DNA from: Pyrenophora tritici-repentis
Lineage: Eukaryota; Ascomycota; Dothideomycetes; Pleosporales; Pleosporaceae
Assembly (NCBI RefSeq): GCF_003171515.1
Contig: NC_089399.1
Coordinates: 1,736,001-1,800,000, forward strand
DNA length: 64,000 nt
Direction of reading: 5' to 3'
In this document: positions 54,135 through 64,000 of the stretch, piece after piece
Numbering within the stretch: the first letter of the stretch is position 1
How the letters are laid out: each line of letters opens with the position of its first letter
Made by a program: the position numbers and the translations under genes
The notes under the pieces: generated by a model
What the model was told of the DNA's origin: nothing
What the model saw: the letters and a program-made list of their open reading frames with translations, nothing else
Databases searched by the model: none

Positions 54135-57100
54135 CTATATAACAAGACTTTCCATCTTCTCCAGAATTTCCTCTGGATCTGCTTCCTCTACGTCTCGTTC
54201 CTTCACTTCAACCAGTCCGACCTGCGTCAAGAACTGGGGCCAGTTGTTGGCAGGCAGGGTCTTCGTGAAACCATCGGCGAGCATTTCGCCAGACGGTACA
54301 TACACGACTCTGATAGACTTTCGCTTTGCCTCTTGCCTCAGCCAGTGATTGTGGATGTCCACGTGACGGAGTTTCGTCGTCAGCTGAGAGATCTCCTCGT
54401 TGATCAGCCGGATCGTCTGCGTATTATCGCACTGTATCGTAATTGTCTTCTCCGTCAACTCTACCCGAAGCTCCTCTAGCAGCATCCGCACAAACATGGA
54501 CTCCTTAGCCACTTGCGATAGCGCGAGGAGTTCTGCTTCGGTCGTAGATGTCGTGATGGTATCTTGTTTGTTCGCCCTCCATGCGATCAGTCCTCCAAAT
54601 AGCTTGATAACGTACCCTTGGGAGCTCTTGCGATCCGCGGTGTTGTCCGCAAAGGATGCATCGCTAGCTACTACCAATTGGTCGTCTCCTCCGAATGATA
54701 AGGATAGAAGCTTGGTTGACTCCAGGTACAACAGCACTCGGTCAGCGGCTTCTTGATGTAGTGGACCAGGGTTTGTGAGGAACCGGGCGAGTCGTGATAC
54801 TGGGAATGCGACATCGGGTCGGGTGTTGACGGCGGCGAAGAGTAACGATCCAATCTTGCGTTGATACAAGTTAATCTCTCCAGGAGTCGCCAAACCCTCA
54901 CGTGCAACTAGTTCGACTCTAGCCATTGGTGTGTTGTGTCGTTGGTCCTTGTTCGTTGCCAGCCGTGCAATCTTCTCAACATAAGCTTTCTGTGACAGCC
55001 AGATCTTTCGCTTCTCTCGGTCCCGTATAACTTCTACTCCTAAAAACCACTGCAAATCCTTTCCTCCGGTCAGGTTGTATCGCTGTTTCAGTTCCTCTTC
55101 CACTTTCCGAGCTACTTCCGCGTGCCGTTTCGAAGAGGCAAGGATAATGTCATCAACATAAAAGAAGGTGAACACTCCGTCTCGGATCATGCAGCAAGGT
55201 TCGTGGGGAACTGGCGAGAACCCGATTTCTAGAAGGAAGGCAGTGAAGTGTCTTTGCCAGAGCAATGGCGAGATCCGTAGGCCGTACAGCGCTTTGTTTA
55301 GTTGCAGTATTGTTCCCTGCTTCCTGTATCCTGGGGGCATCCGCATGTACACTGTTCGATCAATATCTGCGTTGACGAAGGCGTTCGATACGTCGTATTG
55401 CTTCAGCTCTAGGTCAAACCGGGCCGCAATCGACACTAGCATCCGAAACGATCTTCCGGCCAGTGTAGCAGCGTAGGTTTCTTGTGCGGTGACATTTCGT
55501 TGCTGGTCTCCACGCACTACCAATCGCGCCTTACACTTCTGGAATCGATGGTGCTTGTCAAATTTGTAGGTGTATACCCACATTGAGTCCAGTACCTGCT
55601 GGTCGGTCTTCCGAGCCGTCTTCGCCGGGACCTCTGACCAGGATCTGGTTTCCTTGTGGCTATGGAGATGTGTAATCTCAGCCTCTTTGAAAAAATAGAA
55701 CAACTCGTGATCCTCTCGCAGGCCGTTCGCTTGGGGAGGCGGTGGCAGCTGGCTGCGATGAGGCTTCTTGCCGTTTCGCATCATACGCTCAAGCTTTGCC
55801 TTGTCCAGTCGCTCTCCTGCCAAGTTTTGAACGTTTCCTGCCTTGGTGCCTGCCATAAAGGCGGCTGCCCATGGCTCCTTCAACATCCTGTGTTCCGGAT
55901 GGAGGATACCACTCGCGAGACCTTGTTTGCCGTAGCTAGTGTCAAGACCTTGTTTCCCGTAGGCAGTCTCTTCGGATTGTAGGCCGTAGCCTCCGGTATC
56001 ATCGTCCCTGAAGGGGTGTTCCACATTAGTTAGCATTTGAGCAAGCAGTGCTGCCGGTGGGGGCGTATGTGGTGGCGTCGGATAAGGTACTACCTTCCTT
56101 CCCGCCTCATCATACTCGAGCCGCCCATTTTCCGGCGCTCTAGCAATGGTCTCATCTTCGTAGAAAGTTCCAAGTTCTTCCCGTGTGGGATTTGGTCCAG
56201 GGGGCAGTTCAATAGTTCGAATCCATGCTGCTATCTCCTCTGTAGTGCTATGCATAAGATTGTCCATAACCTCTTTATGCTCTCCACTATATACGACTTC
56301 CTCGTCGAATACAACGTCGCGAGTGCTAATGACCTTGCCTATAGATGGTACCCAAATTCGGAATATGTTCGTCGAACGGTAACCAACTAAGTACCCTATC
56401 CAGGCTTTCGGGTCAAATCTCTGTAGACGTCCTTTTCCTCGCTTCGTGTCATCCGTCATCGCAAATGCCTTACAGCCGTACGCTCGTAAATGCGACAGGT
56501 TGGGCTTGCGTGGTGATGTAACAACTCCATTCTGGAAAGCGATTGCCGTGAAGAACATCTCGTATGGAGATCTCCAGCGGTTCTGATATTTCGGCGTCCT
56601 GTTGTGTAGGTAGACGGCGGTCCGGGCGATTTCCGGCCATTGGTCCCACGGCAGATGTGCATCGAGTCGCATTGCTCGACCCTTTTCTTTTACCACACCC
56701 CCTGAGCGTTCGGCTCCTCCGTTTTGCGCTTGCGTATCGGGGCGGAAGACTCGAGTACTATACCTCTTGTTCTGCACCATCTGGCGACCTCTGGCTTCAC
56801 GGAAAATATCTCGTTGTCCGTCTCAATAACCTTTACCGTTATACCAAATTGATTCATCATAAAGGTGACGAACATCTTAAGGCTTTTAAGGATGACTCTT
56901 GCCGTTCGGTTGTCACTAAGATAGAAATCCCATATGTATCCCGTAACGCGGCAGTTAATAAGCATCTGACTCTTCTCCTTGGTCGTACTTTCTGCTTCGT
57001 AGTCGTGAAAGTCGATCGCAACTCGCTCTCCCGGACCTTCTAAAATAGTCCGGGGCGTCCGTCGTATCATTCGCTTCGACTTTGATATCCCACAGGCATC

Positions 57101-57670
57101 GCATTTCACTGTGGGGACCCCGACGATCTTCACCCCCTCAGATTGGTTCACTAGGTGTTCTAGGGCGTCGGATCCAGGGTGGCCAAGTCTCTTGTGCCAG
57201 ACTATAGCCTCAGCTCGTTTTCGTACGGCTGTCCTGCGCGTTGGCTGCTGCGTTGAAAACGCTGCTCGCGCCTCAGCGTCATTGAGTTCCAGTATCCATT
57301 GTCCGTACTTCTCGTGTAGTACTGCCAGTTCGCTATCGTCGGACCGTCGGAGGATTGTTGGGTCGGATTTGGTGTCCCACCAAAGACCTTGCCGGCGGAG
57401 TATCCGGAAGGAGACAAGACTGCAGTGTAGGTCAGGGCAGTAGGCGACGTTCTCGAGGTAGAGGAGACGGTGACCGTCTGCGCTATCTACTCTCAGAGTA
57501 ACTGAACCGTATGCCTTAATCCACACCCTTGTATTGCCTGCCCAGAGGAAGTCTCCTGTCATAGGCGGTCGAATATTCGTGAATCGTCCGAGGTCGTTGC
57601 CGACGTGTATAGTGGTTCCGGAGTCCATTATGTAAGAGCGTTGAAGTGGGTACTTAGATTCCTTTGCCAT
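54135..57670 (-). pseudogene. Copia-B copy 2 Pol, one frameshift
   Basis: Same domain order as copy 1. The frame from ATG 57670 breaks at a run of four G (56739-56742; four C on the coding strand), where copy 1 has five. The rest, from about 56780 to 54135, is a single open frame that includes the site broken in copy 1. Visible residue differences are few (for example VFTFFYVDD against VFIFFYVDD; LATNK against LASNK). Confidence 0.93.
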
Positions 57671-57724
57671 AAATGATGAGGCACAGATTATAAGGTTGAT
57701 CTGGCCTATGTTCCGGCCTTCTGG

Positions 57725-58924
57725 TCACTCGACAGTATCCTCTACCGGAGTGCTCTGTGACTTCTTAATCTGGGGTGTCCCTAATTTAGCTCTCTTGGCT
57801 CCCCTTATCTCTTGTTCGAGATCAGTGTCGCTATCAATTCGGTGCTGAGCCATCGTCTTCAGTGTTTCACGTGGCTTCCACCAAACAGGGGCGTTGTGCG
57901 GAAACGCGTACCAACAATCCTTTAGTTCGTGCTGTTGGTCGCATACCTTGCATTGTTTCCTATCCTTGCCCGGTCCGGGAGTCTTTCGGCTTTTGCCGCG
58001 ACCTCGCTTTCCTGGGGCCTTCTCGGCGGCGTCATCTGCGTCTTCGCCGTTCAGTTGAGGTCCACTTGCTACAAAGGCGGCCTTCGGGACCTTGTGTTTG
58101 ATCGGATGCAACAGTGAGGCGTACTCTCGGAACTGTTTAATCATCATCCGTACAGTGACACGTGGGTCTTTATTTCCACCGGCCATGAACGCGGTAGTCC
58201 ATTCTGGTGATGGTTTGAGAACTGCTTTGACGAAATCCTCCTTGATAAACTCTTCGTCTTGGCATTCAGGTATGCCAAGGGCCTTGCCTTCCGTGATTGC
58301 ATGGTCCATCTCAGTTAGCCAGGTCTCCCACTGTGCTAACAACCTCATCGGTTTTTGGGCCGCGAGGTAACGTTCTCTCGCACGTTTGAGTTCCTCCTTC
58401 GTGTCAATCCCAACATTTGCGGCTAAGTTTTCAATCCACTGCCGATGGGAAAGACCTGCCTTGCAGCAGTTGTAGAAGAGGTGTTGTGACACAGTCTTCC
58501 TTATGTGCTCGGTGAGCTTTCCAAGTCCGGTCCGCTCTTGTTGATATCTCTGGTTAAGTATTTTAAACTCTTCTAGTTGTATTCGGTAATAATCGATATC
58601 TTCTTTATAGGACGTCTTCGCGTTCGTCGCGAGGTCCGAGGGTCGTACCGGTACGTAGGCTGGCGCTTCGGCGCTATCGTCGCCGATCGCTTGGCGATAT
58701 TGGGTAACGTGCAGATTCGTCGCTGCAGTTGATGGCTGATAGCTTCCGATAAGTGGAGCTAGTGGTGGTTGTGGTTCTATTAGAGGGATCCCACGTTGCT
58801 TTGGATCTACCTTTTCCCACACTTGGTATGCGGCGCATTCCGCTTGTAGTTGTTGGTACCATTTAGCCCAATTGGTATAATCCGTTAGGATCACTGTTGG
58901 ATCTCTGTTTGATAGTACAGACAT
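57725..58924 (-). CDS. Copia-B copy 2 Gag (399 aa)
   Basis: The translation is the same as copy 1 Gag, with the same UGA end (57727-57725) and the same in-frame leader into pol. Confidence 0.93.
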   Translation of the reverse strand: MSVLSNRDPTVILTDYTNWAKWYQQLQAECAAYQVWEKVDPKQRGIPLIEPQPPLAPLIGSYQPSTAATNLHVTQYRQAIGDDSAEAPAYVPVRPSDLATNAKTSYKEDIDYYRIQLEEFKILNQRYQQERTGLGKLTEHIRKTVSQHLFYNCCKAGLSHRQWIENLAANVGIDTKEELKRARERYLAAQKPMRLLAQWETWLTEMDHAITEGKALGIPECQDEEFIKEDFVKAVLKPSPEWTTAFMAGGNKDPRVTVRMMIKQFREYASLLHPIKHKVPKAAFVASGPQLNGEDADDAAEKAPGKRGRGKSRKTPGPGKDRKQCKVCDQQHELKDCWYAFPHNAPVWWKPRETLKTMAQHRIDSDTDLEQEIRGAKRAKLGTPQIKKSQSTPVEDTVE

Positions 58925-59063
58925 CTTGTCGATGAGTTTTGATGACTCTTCGGTTCGGCGCTTACGTGTTGTAGCGTGGGGATCGTCGTATTGACGGTAT
59001 TTGTAGTATAAAGTAACTTTGATTGACTCTTCTGTACTCGGTACAGGCAGTGAGACTCTTAAT

Positions 59064-59252
59064 TGTCAGATTTTTATGGATGGGATCAAGTGTGTATTCT
59101 CTGTGTCTGTCTACGGCTCTGTCTGTGGGAGGTGGCCTCGCCTCGGGCTTGGCAGTGCTAAGTCCCGGCGCTAGCCCTGGTTTGGGGGTCTCATGTCCTT
59201 CCCCAACCACCATCGGCTCGATCATGGAGCAAAACCTCGCCTCAATCTGACA
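59064..59252 (-). repeat. Copia-B copy 2 5' LTR
   Basis: 189 bp. On the minus strand the tRNA-Lys half PBS follows (59063-59051). Confidence 0.95.
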
Positions 59253-62200
59253 GTAGTAGGCTGTTAAAACCCTCTGCTTAATCCCTAGCTAGTTACACAT
59301 CGTAACCTAGAAATCGCTCGTGAACTAGCTTCCGCGGTCGGACACTATTACGTCCGGGAACTAGTGGTACGCTACAACCTTGTCGATATAGGCTTAGGCC
59401 ACGGTCTAAGTAGTAATATTAGCAAGGGGAATTAAGACGAGGTCCTTGCTTAGCCTGTCTATTACTACTATTAGGTTAGTGCACCCGTTACTTTCTAGGA
59501 TGTTAGTAATAAAGTCTATAGAGACTTCCGTCTAGATCTAGTCTAGCAGTGGGAGGGGTTAAAGGAGCCCTCTCTTCATCTCTCTCTAGGGTTTCGATCG
59601 TCCACATACGCCACAGTTCTGTATAAATGTCTGAATGTTAGGGGACATTCCTAGCTAAAAGTAGTTGCGCATCAGAATGGCGTACGTGTTCTCCCTGCCT
59701 AGGTGACCTGCGCCGGGTGAATTGTGGGTTTCCGCGATAAGACGTGTGCGGAGAATTAGGTTATTAGGGACCTATTTGCGGTTTTAGTAGCGAAGTCTAC
59801 CTTAATTATCTAACGAGCATTCCACTAGTAAGACCTTTAAGTTTAGGTCTAGGGGAAATTTCCGCTGTTAGAGCCGCAGTGCCGTCTGGGCCTTTTGGTA
59901 CACTAGGTCCTCCACAGCTGCCGTGTCCTAGAGTTCCTCCGTAGGTGTCTCCTCTTCCTCTTCTTTAGCGGGTGTAGCCGACACCTATATTTGTTGCCTG
60001 TCTAGGTCTAGGGCTTTTTGCTGTAGGGATGTCTCTAACATCTCTACATTATTATAGCTAACTAAGGGCAGCTAAGCCTTAAGTCCTCGTAAGGCTCCTG
60101 CTCCCGCTTCCTCCTCGTGTTCGTCCGCGTCTAACAGCTGGCTCACTAGCTTAAGCAGCTAGAACTTTTAGGATGCCTTACGGTTATTATCCGCGTCTGC
60201 TAGCACATCCTCCTCTTTCCGCAATAAGGCATCAGCCTTGCTGTTAACGTTCCCTAGCCTGTACTAGAACGTTAGGTTGAACTGGCTAAGCAGTCTAGCC
60301 TACCTTACGTGGCGTTCCGAGAGTAGTCTAGTAGTGCAGAAGTACTCTAGATTCTTGTGATCCGTGATGACCTAGAAGTTCTTAACTCTTTTAAGTTCAA
60401 AGTTCTATTTAGTTAGGCACTTAATTACCGCAAGCAACTCCTTATCGTGGATCGTAAAGTTGCTCTCCGCCTTAGTGTTTTTAGCCGAGAAGTAGGCTAC
60501 CGCTTAGAGGAGTCCGTCCTCTCTATACTAGGACAGAACTCCTCCCGTTGCCTATCTAGAGGCATCGCACTCTAGTACCGTCTTAAGTTCTAGGTTAAAG
60601 TTCGCGAGGGATAGGAATACTACAAAGGCTGCTTTTAGCTTCTCGAAGGCTTCCTTCTACTTAGGTCCCTATAAGAACGTGGCTCCTTTACCCGTAAAGC
60701 TCGTCAATAGGGCGACTATAGACGAGAAGTCTTAGATAAACTGCTAGTAGAAGTTAGCAAACCCTACAAAGCTCTAGATCTCTTTTACTAATTTTAGAGC
60801 TTCCTATTTCTTAATTGCTTTAACCTTCTCTAGGTCTATACTAGTCCCCTTACTAGCTTTAATAATGAACCCTAGGTACTTCGTCTTCTTAACACTAAAC
60901 TCGCTCTTGTCTACGTTAAGCTAGAGTCTGGCTGCTCCTAACTTCTGGACTACGGTCTTCACCTTCTCCTCGTGATCCTTCCGGCTGCCTAACGAGTAGA
61001 TTAATACGTCGTCTAGGTAGGCGGAGCAAAACTCGTTAAGGTGTTCCCGTAATACCTAGTTAATGTATCTCTAGAAGGTGCTAGGGGCATTAGCGAGTCT
61101 AAAGGGTGTAACAAGCTACTCGTAGAGACTAAAACGGGTCCTAAAGGCTGTCTTCTATTCGTCTCCCTTAGCGATCCGGATCTTGTGGAAGGCTTAGATC
61201 ACATCCACCTTAGTGAACTATTTGGCCTCCGCGATCGAAGAGAGAGTCTCGTAGATTAGTGGCAAAGGGTACTAGTCCTTCTTAGTGATAGCATTGAGGG
61301 CTCGGTAGTCTACATAGAACTGTAACCCTCCTCTTAGTTTCTTCGCAAATAGCACTAGTGCTGCCGCGCTTAACCTGCTAACCTAGATAAATCCGCGGTC
61401 AAGGTATAAGGTTAGCTCCTTCCTAAGCACGAGGAGTTCCTCCCTTCTTATATTGTAGAGTGGTCCCTATAGGATCTCTACTGGCTTGCCGTCCTTCTCT
61501 AATATCTCTATTAAGTGGTCTACGGCCGTCCCCCGGAGGGGTAGCAACCTATCCGCTTCCTCCCTTAGAAAAGCTGTATAATCTGACTGTAGGTAGTTCG
61601 GCAACTTCTTCCTTAGGTCCTTAGTTAACTTCTTAGATAAGGCCTTCTCTATGTCTGCTAGCGAAGCTAACTAGACCTACACTGCCTTGTCCCTCTTGCT
61701 GCGTCGCATCTAAGCTAAGAACGAACTCGCAGTTAATTGTTGGAGCAACTCCTAGGGCTTCTTGCCCTCTTTGCTCCGTATCCGCGTTTAGGAGGAGTAG
61801 ATGAAGATAGACTTCTTCGCCGGCGCGAGCCGAACGTCGTTCCTGTCTATCTAGGGACGACCTAAGATTAGGTTATAGTCCCTTTTATCTTCTACCTCCT
61901 AGGCCTACATCTTTTCCTTGTAGCTATCTATATCCACTGTGAAGCTAGCAACATAGGTTATCTAGGCGGACTTCCCGCCTACTCTAATAATCGGTTTCGG
62001 CTCTACTTTAACGCGCGTTAGGTTAGCTCGTTTAGAAAACCTTGCAGATACTAGACTAAATGTAAGACATTTAGTGTTAATTATAGTATAAGCTACGGAG
62101 GTTTTTATAATCGAGTGAGTAGTTATAGGTATCCCGTCTAGCCACTTTTTCTAGAACTCGTTCTACCCCTCCTCTAAACCTAACTCCTTCAACTCCCGAC

Positions 62201-63373
62201 CGCGCCTTTAGTTAGGAGCTTCTAGTTTTCTAAACTAGAATCTTTCTCACTCCCTTCGGAGTGCTTATTTTCCTTGTTTGCAACCGTCGCTGACGCAGCC
62301 TTTACCGCCGGTCTTAGGTTGCAAGCCCTTACGTAGTGACCGCTTTTTCCGTAGCGCAGGCAGAGGTTGTTTGCTCTCCTAGTATCTTGTACTTCCTTGC
62401 TAGTCCACTTCGCCCTTTTTCCTAAGGACTTCCCTGGGCCGCTGCCTATCCTTCCGGCGCTAGCCTTCGTGGGCTCCTAGTCTATCGTATCCGCGGAGGG
62501 CTTTTCCGTAGATTTAATAGGCTAGGTTCTTCTAAGTTTAGCGCGTGATATATTTTCCTCTATTATAGTCACGCGCCGCATAACTCTGTAGATGTCTTAA
62601 TCCGTAGGTACCTCTACAGAGATTATGCGATTTCTTAAATCTTCTTAGAGAGCACTAAGGTACTAAGTCTTAATACTCTCGCTATAGGACTCTTCCCTAG
62701 CGTCGTACACTAGCTATATAAACCTAGCGTTGAACACCGCTAAGGTTTTGCTTCCCTAATAAAGACTCTAGAGCTCCCTGCGGGCCCTCTCCTCGCGCAG
62801 AGTGTCACCAAACTGCTGCTCTATAAATTCCTAGAATCCCGTTGCATTTACTTCTAAGGGATTCCTGTTTAGCTAGGAGATAGCGATGTTAGCTGCAAAG
62901 CTAGCTAGTCTAGAGTAAATGTACCTAAGAATATTTCCTACCTAAGCGCCGTCCTGCCTAATCTTGAAGTCTATCTGAAGTTTGAATCTTCGCTAGTCCT
63001 TCCTGTCTCCTATGAAGGGGGCGAGGTCTAGAGTTTTTAGTGGTTTCGGCGTGACTTCGGCGACAACTAGGGGGTTCGTAGTGGGTACTATAGGTGGTGC
63101 GCTGGCAACTAGAACTTGCAGTTATTGCGTACCTTGTTAAGCTAGCTGCTACTGCAACGTGTCTATCCTCTAACTTATTTCCTCTAGCATCTTAAGCAGG
63201 ATCTGGTTTTCTAATAGAGGTGTGGGCGCAGGAGTAGTAGAGGAGGAAGCCTTAGGCTGAGGGTTTTCAGCAGCTGGTCTCTTTTTGACGGGAGTTACTA
63301 ATCGTTTCCGTAAGTTATCGTTTAGGAGGTTAAGCTTAGTGTTGATTTCCGCTTTATCTATAAAGGGGGACAA
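59253..63373 (-). pseudogene. Gypsy-G gag-pol, RIP-degraded, 3' end missing
   Basis: The minus-strand frame from about 63373 reads through Gag (MSPFIDKAEINTKLN), the knuckle CLRYGKSGHYVRAC near 62350 (second Cys changed), an aspartic protease region, RT ([29 protein letters not shown] near 61010), an RNase H-like region (LECDASR) and an integrase finger (ETHNSPGAGHLG...CGVCGRSK near 59600-59720). Breaks are nearly all TAG/TAA at expected Trp or Gln codons. The integrase core ends at 59253 (KQRVLTAYY), where copia-B copy 2 starts, and does not resume beyond that element. Confidence 0.85.
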
Positions 63374-64000
63374 CTAAGTCCAGATCTCTATTGCGATAGC
63401 TGTGAGGGACGTCAATAGTTGAGATGACCGTATCTGTATTAAGTACTAAGTGAGATATTGCGTGCAGGTTCGAAGACCTGCGCGGGTCGAACTTTGGTGT
63501 TCGGCTGTGGCCTTCGCTTAAGGCGCACGGGCCACCTCGCTTACTAGAGGTCGCGGGTTTGATCCATGACAATAGCACTGTCGGCTGCTCCTTCGCCTCT
63601 CCGTTTAAGGGCGAAATCTCGCAGTTGGGTTACCGAGGGGACTTAAGCCGCCATCTCGGTAGGGGTGCCGTGGTCTCGCGACGTTGGCGGGGTGTTGAAC
63701 GAATTTAATTAAAAGGGGCCGGCCCTAAGGGTAATTGCCAGAAAGAATTAGATAAATTCGTTAACCTAAGATCTATAGAAGGCTATCCGGCTATATAGTT
63801 TCTTCGGATCGATATCCGGCTTCCGGATATCTTTACCGGTAACCGATTTGTCGGGCGGGTCCTTCGTCCGGTATCGGCAGGTTCTGATGTTCTTGTCTCC
63901 GAGGCTTCTAGCCGAGTCTTATTGTTACGATTGCAAGGAGGAGGACAAGCAACAACGGCAGGACAACGTTGAAGGCGGGGCACAGCGGGTAAGCTTGTGC
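63374..64000. other. Gypsy-G leader and probable 5' LTR, runs off the window
   Basis: On the minus strand tgtca at 63573-63569 is followed by tggatcaaacccgcgacc, which begins TGG as a 3'-CCA primer site would. I therefore place the LTR edge near 63569, with the LTR reaching beyond 64000. The tRNA was not identified and the far end is not visible. No gene is seen. Confidence 0.4.

Larger units (their letters stand above)
53880..59252 (-). mobile_element. Copia-B copy 2 (no TSD, mismatched flanks)
   Basis: LTRs 53880-54068 and 59064-59252. Same organisation as copy 1 in reverse orientation and almost identical to it. The LTR at 53880 has C at 53898 where the others have G. The flanks gctct (left) and gtagt (right) do not match. 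The left neighbour is a pogo relic and the right neighbour a gypsy integrase that stops abruptly. Confidence 0.95.

Noticed and set aside
1..64000. CRISPR arrays, rRNA genes, bacterial operons
   Set aside because: Direct repeats here are LTRs, TIR motifs or microsatellites; spliced genes and retroelements show a eukaryotic genome.

Overview
The window looks like a chromosome segment of a filamentous ascomycete (Pezizomycotina; a Dothideomycete-like fungus is a guess). The evidence is short introns of 50-71 bases with GTAAGT-type donors and CTAAC/CTAAT branch sites, secreted oxidases of fungal type, and large repeat tracts with the CpA-to-TpA decay expected of repeat-induced point mutation (RIP).

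Layout. Bases 1 to about 7,670 are an ordinary gene-bearing segment: the 3' part of a secreted beta-sandwich protein (1-1314, +), a three-exon galactose oxidase (2181-4254, +) and a five-exon GMC oxidoreductase (4664-6838, -). The two oxidases are convergent and both look secreted, so they may act together on extracellular sugars or alcohols. From about 7,670 to the end the window is a nested transposon graveyard: RIP-degraded Ty3/gypsy, Ty1/copia and pogo/Fot1-like elements, into which young, clean elements have inserted.

Young elements. Copia-A (25876-33843) has matching 196-bp LTRs, TSD actac, an intact 1,732-residue polyprotein and an extra intron-containing gene in antisense. Copia-B is present twice in opposite orientation (42421-47793 and 53880-59252). 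A pogo element (23657-25507) has an intact 549-residue transposase. There is a 556-bp tRNA-headed SINE (40245-40800) with a 14-bp TSD, a 395-bp TRIM (16077-16471), and several solo LTRs.

Main result. Four copies of the copia-A LTR (10404-10599 -, 14232-14427 +, 37716-37911 +, 51780-51975 -) sit at the breakpoints of rearrangements. Their flanking 5-mers do not match at a single LTR but match between LTRs (cgttc, gctat, ataat), and joining the indicated flanks restores interrupted elements: a copia integrase, a copia RNase H, a pogo transposase, and a gypsy with an LTR at each end. The order before rearrangement reads as P, -B, A, -C, D, where P ends at 10403, A=10600-14231, B=14428-37715, C=37912-51779 and D starts at 51976. 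Inversions between oppositely oriented solo LTRs explain the present order.

All identities were read by eye from sequence; no database search or alignment program was used. Element names (copia-A, gypsy-C, pogo-2 and so on) are local labels.
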